From Macrosoma leucophasiata (Eukaryota; Arthropoda; Insecta; Lepidoptera; Hedylidae): 64,000 nucleotides of DNA. The stretch lies in the NCBI GenBank assembly GCA_036365455.1, contig JAWQUS010000030.1, forward strand, positions 2,542,001 through 2,606,000, written 5' to 3'. A model generated the notes under the pieces. The model searched no databases, was not told the DNA's origin, and saw only the letters and a program-made list of their open reading frames with translations. Shown here in pieces: positions 59,359 through 64,000 of the stretch (position 1 is the stretch's first letter; each line of letters starts with the position of its first letter). Both the position numbers and the translations under genes were made by a program.

Positions 59359-59402
<44 letters not shown>
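59359..59402. repeat. AT dinucleotide microsatellite
   Basis: About 21 AT units directly behind the LINE tail at 59358; the ATAC-type tail has probably seeded it. Confidence 0.9.
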
Positions 59403-59404
<2 letters not shown>

Positions 59405-59631
59405 TTTTCGCAATAATACTTGCGAGTGAACTTGAGTAATTAAATAAAAAATTGACTTTTTTGATGATTTATTGTTTCAGCCAAAGCTATATACACGTAC
59501 GTTCACACGAGCATACTGCTTCAGTATCGTTGCGTCAGTTTATTGGATGTACACGCAGAACTGAATGTCCGTGTGAAAATGGATTAAAGGTTGGGTTCAT
59601 TAAACCATACTCTAAAACAATTTTTTTCTCT

Positions 59632-60110
59632 GATTGTTTTTTACATTATTTCGCATTAACGCATGCCTCTGAAATATATTTTTTTAAAGAAAAATGGATA
59701 GAAAAAATTGACTTCAGGCGAGACTCGAACTCGCGGCCACTGGGAATCTAGTCCAGCCGCTCTTCCAACTGAGCTACCGAAGTCCTGCGATTTGTCAAAT
59801 CCTTCCTTCGCATTTATTGCATTGCCTTATGGTGGCAGTAGCGCCATTTATTGCCACACAATGCTACTTAGGCAATCGATATAATAAACTTTGCAGTTTA
59901 TTAAATATCGTAAAGAAGTCGCTTTTACCCTTAATAATTGTTTTTTATATTATTACGCATTAACACATGCTTGTGAAACATATTTTTAAAGAAAAATGGA
60001 AAGAAAAAATTGACTTCAGGCGAGACTCGAACTCTCGGCCACTGGGAATCCAGTCCAGCCGCTCTTCCAACTGAGCTACCGAAGTCCTGCCCGATTTGTC
60101 AAATCAATGG
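59632..60110 (-). mobile_element. T element 5: tandem 1.6-mer, no inversion
   Basis: Flanked by TTTTTTCTCT at 59622-59631 and 60111-60120. Two minus-strand tRNA-like cores (near 59719 and 60021, 302 bp apart). The left border is the ATTATTTCGC end; the right end is 5'-truncated at CCCGATTTGTCAAATC. More diverged than other copies (CGCGGCC-ACTGGG, two bases lost in the core). Confidence 0.8.
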
Positions 60111-60489
60111 TTTTTTCTCTACATTTTGTTTTCAAAGTCTTTGTTGCATGCACAATGCATATTTGATACAAAAACACTAAAATGGTTACTCTATGTATCG
60201 TCCCGTTCTCGAATTGAAACACATACCTACACTTGAACGTTTGCTACAAAACGTATCTATCGTCCCGTATTTGAGCAGCTTTACACATTTTTATGTGAAT
60301 AGTGATTGATTTAGGAGCCAATCACGAATGTTTGGCTTGAATAAGGGATATCAGCTGATAACGGTTATTTCGTGTTCTAACATTGACTTGATGTTCACCA
60401 GTTTTTCCTGTCACGAAAACTATTACCCATCGAAAACATTAACGTAAAATGTTGCCAAGACGAGGAAATGTGGCATTAATTTTTATTTA

Positions 60490-60745
60490 TTTAACCAGCT
60501 GATCCGGCAAACTTCGTATTGCCTCACAATTAAATAATGTGTCAAAGGTTTGATAGATACGGACTATTTGTATGGAAAAATGAATTTGGGGTTTTTACTA
60601 TTTCCCTTCGATTTCTTCATATTAACCTTTTAAACTTCCAAAAATCATTCAAAACCAAAATTAACCAAATCGGTCCAGCCGTTCTCGAGTTTTAGCGTGA
60701 CTAACGAACAGCCATTGATTTTTTTATATATATAGATAGAATATA
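60490..60745 (-). repeat. Q repeat, copy 3
   Basis: GGCAAACTTCGTATTGCCTC to GAGTTTTAGCGTGACTAACG, reversed relative to 7815. Confidence 0.6.
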
Positions 60746-60751
60746 GATGAA

Positions 60752-61030
60752 TGTGGTAAACAAGCATACAGATCGTGATGACTCCAGCCTATAGACATCT
60801 ACACAAAAACAAACCAGAGGTCAAATGCAGATGCGTTACCACCCCTGAGACCTTAGTTAGTACTCGTATATCTCTGTGATTGTTGTTACGAGACTAAATA
60901 ATATTACCATCTAACCGGAACACGATAGTGCTGAAAACTACAAAACTACCATTTGGCGGCAGATAGGATAAGGTACTGCGGTTATGCCTACGCCCTACAG
61001 TCCTAACACTGAAACTGTACCACCCGTAAA
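60752..61030 (-). repeat. A repeat, older subfamily, reversed
   Basis: GTGGTAAACAAGCATACAGA to CTGAAACTGTACCACC, diverged. Confidence 0.7.
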
Positions 61031-61110
61031 ATAGTCATTTTAAACAAAAAAAAACTTATGAATAGATTAGGAATTGCCACCGTTTACTAGAAATACCTTA
61101 AAACTTTAAT

Positions 61111-61400
61111 ACTGGTGGTAGTGCTCCAGTGACGGAGCTCGTGGGCATAGGCACCACCGTCACCAACGCATTACCTAATATAGTTGCCGCTAAATGGTAG
61201 TGTTCAGCACTATCGTGTTCCGGTCAGGTGGTAATATACGGCCCTGTAATTTCCGTTACAAAGACATAACACACGTAATGCCTCAGTAGTGGCAGCGCAT
61301 CTGCATTTTGACCTCTGGTCATTGTGTAGGTGTCTATAGGCTGCAATCATCACTTAACATCAATGTGAACTTGTTTGCGACTTTTACTACATAAAAAAAA
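61111..61400 (+). repeat. A repeat, full length, intermediate subfamily
   Basis: ACTGGTGGTAGTGCTCCAGT to TACATAAAAAAAA; CACCGTCACCAACGC insertion near the start. Confidence 0.8.
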
Positions 61401-61731
61401 GCATTAAACAATTTTCCAATGAATCCTAGACAGACAATAAAGTGGTAGACAATAGACAAAGCGGGATATGAAAGATTCTTGGGACATATCTGCGGGTCTG
61501 CGTATTCTGAGATATTTCCCATTTCAAGAACTCGGTATTGCAATCATTCTACCTCTATAACGGTCGGGTTTTCGTCGAGTTCGATTTAATTTCAAAAGAG
61601 TATGATAAATGGTTTATTCTTTTTTATTGGAGTACCAGATCTGTAAAGGAAAAAAGGAAGTCTTACACATAGTAGTTCGTCTTTCGTCTGTCTGTTTGTT
61701 TTATTAATAAAACATCTGCTTATCATTCTAT

Positions 61732-62271
61732 TTGTTTTATATTATTTCGCATTAACACATGCTTGTGAAATATATTTTATTTTTAAAGAAAAATGGAAAG
61801 AAAAATTTGACTTCAGGCGAGACTCGAACTCGCGACCTACTGGGAATCTAGTCCAGCCGCTCTTCCAATTGAGCTACTGAAGTCCTGCCCGATTTGTCAA
61901 ATCACATCTATTGCATTGCTTTATGGTAGCAGCAGCGCCATCTATTACCAACTATGCTAGTTAGGCAACCGATATAATAGACTTTTCAGTTTATTGAATA
62001 TCGTAAAGAAGTCGCTTTTACCCTTAATAATTGTTTTATATTATTTCGCATTAACACATGCTTGTGTGTGCCTAACTAGCATAGTTGGTAATAGATGGCG
62101 CTGCTGCTACCATAAAGCAATACAATAGATGTGAAGGAAAGATTTGACAAATCGGGCAGGACTTCAGTAGCTCACTTGGAAGAGCGGCTGGACTAGATTC
62201 CCAGTAGGTCGCGAGTTCGAGTCTCGCCTGAAGTCAAATTTTTCTTTCCATTTTTCTTTAAAAATAAAATG
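61732..62271. mobile_element. T element 6: inverted dimer with 11-bp target duplication
   Basis: Flanked by TATCATTCTAT at 61721-61731 and 62272-62282. A minus unit (61732-62064, full 307-bp type, core near 61810-61887) meets a plus unit (62065-62271, core near 62158-62234) at CTTGTGTGTGCCTAAC. The ends are the ATTATTTCGC end on the left and TTTAAAAATAAAAT on the right. Confidence 0.88.
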
Positions 62272-62284
62272 TATCATTCTATGT

Positions 62285-63090
62285 ATGTATTAAACCTATG
62301 AGTTGAGTTGTACATTATATTCAACTAAACTTTAAAGAAAAGGGACAGTCTCTATTAGATTGTACTTGACGAGTGACAACATTAAAAGTTCAACCATTTC
62401 AAGTGTGGGTTGAGAGAATCCAATAACAATTGAACTTCACCCGTCTCATGGCACCAAGTGTGTAATTTTTACAATTCTAATCAGGACAACAATTACGTAC
62501 ACACAATTAGTTCATGTTAATGCTCATACGAAGGCGTTGAATCAGTTCACAATGGGGTTTATAATATGATAATTTAGTGCATTTTCACGTTCCGCTCTCT
62601 TTTGGGGTGGTGCAAAGTACGAAATACGAGCGATTGTTCATGAGACTAATATCATAATAATATCATAATAACTGAAATTTATAAAAGCTATAATTTACAT
62701 GAATCTTCAAAATTTGATTAATAATATAGGTTCTAGGCAGAAGTTTAATCTTTACACACTACATAGACAAAAAAGTCACTATAATATATAAATATTCTGG
62801 TCATTTTTGTATCGTGTGATAATTTGGTCTAAATTCATTCCCAAAAGGATCAAATGGTACGTAAATTTAATTGACAAATCATTTCATCTGTGATAATAAT
62901 GAACTTGTTAGATTCTCTTGTCATTTCTTAAGAAAACATTCCACCGAATCTCTCAACTTACACCACCTAACACCAACTGACTTTTAGATTTCGTAAAATT
63001 TGTTACTAAAAAATTTAAAACTTAAACATCTTTTTAATCAATAAATGTATTTTCAGTAGGTATATGTATGTCTTTCTTTGATACTGTTAT
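62285..63090. other. AT-rich stretch without recognised feature
   Basis: No ORF or repeat recognised. Confidence 0.3.
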
Positions 63091-63096
63091 TTCAAT

Positions 63097-63483
63097 TTGT
63101 GTAGAAATACCATACCAAATTGGTGGAGTAATACCATACAAGCTGTAAAGAATCCCATAAAGTCTTCTTTATTTTCTCAACAAAAAAAACGTCGTCTTTC
63201 ACCACTTGCACCACACGTAACACCAACTGTTACACACGTCCATACATTCACGCGGTTTAATAATGCATTTACACTGCGCCGGCATTATCTCGCATTATAT
63301 GTTTATATTTTATTGTTATTGTTGCGTCTAGCTCATTGTGGCCTTCCGAGGCACCCTTCCAACGATTATGGTAAAGGATGGTACACATATAACGGCACTT
63401 TGCATATTAAATCGGGACATGGTTTGTGTTATATTTTACAAAGTCATATTATGGCACTGAAAAAGGAGCTTAAATTTACTTAA
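63097..63483 (+). other. 128-codon open frame, doubtful
   Basis: Open from 63097 to the TAA at 63481-63483 without an ATG start (it begins TTG). An acceptor-like TTTGTGTAG ends at 63103. The peptide has a hydrophobic run (YLALYVYILLLLLRLAHCGL) and no recognised motif. It may be an exon of a gene beyond the window or chance. Confidence 0.2.
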
Positions 63484-63484
63484 T

Positions 63485-63770
63485 AAGTACTAGCTGTTGC
63501 TTGCGGCTCCGGCCGCGTGTATTTCGCTTTTCGCGTAACCCGTGGAAACTCACCAAATCATCCCATGGCATCCCACAGGAACATTTTTAGGAATAGAAAG
63601 TATCCTATAATCTAAGTCAGCTACTACCCTATCTGTAGGTATAAAAAATTCGTCAAAATCCGTTCAGTAGTTTCGGCGTGATTGACGGACAAACATCCAA
63701 ACAAAGAAACTTTCACATTTATAATATTAGTGTGATTAGTGTGATAGTGTGATAGTGTGATGTGATTTGA
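63485..63770 (+). mobile_element. LINE 3' end with TAGTGTGA repeat tail
   Basis: ACTAGCTGTTGCTTGCGGCT, then AAATCCGTTCAGTAGTTTCG, CAAACATCCAAACAAAGAAA and a tail of GTGTGATA units: a very common lepidopteran LINE 3' terminus. Worn relatives are at 28983, 31591, 53762 and 57735. Confidence 0.6.
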
Positions 63771-63978
63771 AGTGTGATACAGTCCAAGAATGAGCGAATA
63801 ATAAAACAGACAATTATTATAAAATGCAAATATAGGTGGTAGCAATATAGACAGAAGACAAAGATTTGGTTGCTCCGAAATTTTGTAAAATGTGTGTCTT
63901 TCCCTAACTTTAACTAAATTTAGTATGTTCTTAGGTTTTCGCGAGCTTTTCAGCTGCTCGCGAGATCACGGCAGCTGA

Positions 63979-64000
63979 AAAGCGACCGAAACGTCGGGTT
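63979..64000 (+). repeat. GACCGAAACGTCGGGT repeat, cut by the window end
   Basis: AAAGCGACCGAAACGTCGGG as at 32698. Preceded by GCTTTTCAGCTGCTCGCG ... CGGCAGCTGAAAAGC, an inverted repeat. Confidence 0.5.

Noticed and set aside
59452..59640. Exon-like frame with TTTATTGTTTCAG acceptor
   Set aside because: The open frame is short, has no fitting partner exon and its frame choice is arbitrary.
63097..63483. 128-residue protein-coding gene
   Set aside because: No ATG start, no recognisable domain and no supporting second exon in the window; kept only as a doubtful frame.

Overview
The window looks like nuclear DNA from a moth or butterfly (Lepidoptera). It is AT-rich, has intron-bearing genes with canonical GT/AG splice sites, and is packed with retroelement tails typical of lepidopteran genomes. 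There is no sign of bacterial gene organisation. All names for repeat families below (A, T, 5S-SINE, C, D, P, Q) are local labels. No database search was possible.

Two host genes can be assembled by joining exons whose reading phases match. On the + strand, four exons between 6468 and 16559 encode a 161-residue protein with a signal peptide, no cysteine in the mature part, two N-glycosylation sequons and a hydrophobic C-terminus, possibly GPI-anchored; I do not recognise its family. On the - strand, four exons between 30048 and 17312 encode a 226-residue secreted protein made of a signal peptide and three ten-cysteine TIL (trypsin-inhibitor-like) domains, presumably a serine-protease inhibitor. 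The two genes converge tail to tail, with about 520 bp between their polyadenylation signals. Most mobile DNA left of 30 kb lies in their introns.

Layout: 1-4408 CR1/jockey-group LINE cut by the window edge; 4408-6450 retroelement scraps; 6468-16559 the + gene, with a GGAGATG-TIR MITE, a T element, a long-TIR foldback, 5S-SINEs and a hAT-type MITE in its introns; 17312-30048 the inhibitor gene, with an intact RTE-like LINE ORF at 17736-20939 and many A repeats in its introns; 30-46 kb only repeats, including a TA-flanked mariner-type transposon, a full tRNA-derived SINE and Helitron-like ends; 46475-50059 an inverted array of twelve 307-bp units each holding a tRNA-like sequence; 50-64 kb repeats and old LINE ends.

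The most unusual material is the T-element family: six insertions, each flanked by a 10-12 bp target-site duplication, all carrying a tRNA-like core with intact A and B boxes. Four are inverted and always pair the same two ends. The big array is the largest member. Also notable are two adjacent perfect hairpins with 32-bp stems (56643-56783), a SINE whose head resembles 5S rRNA, and several nested insertions that reveal the order of events.
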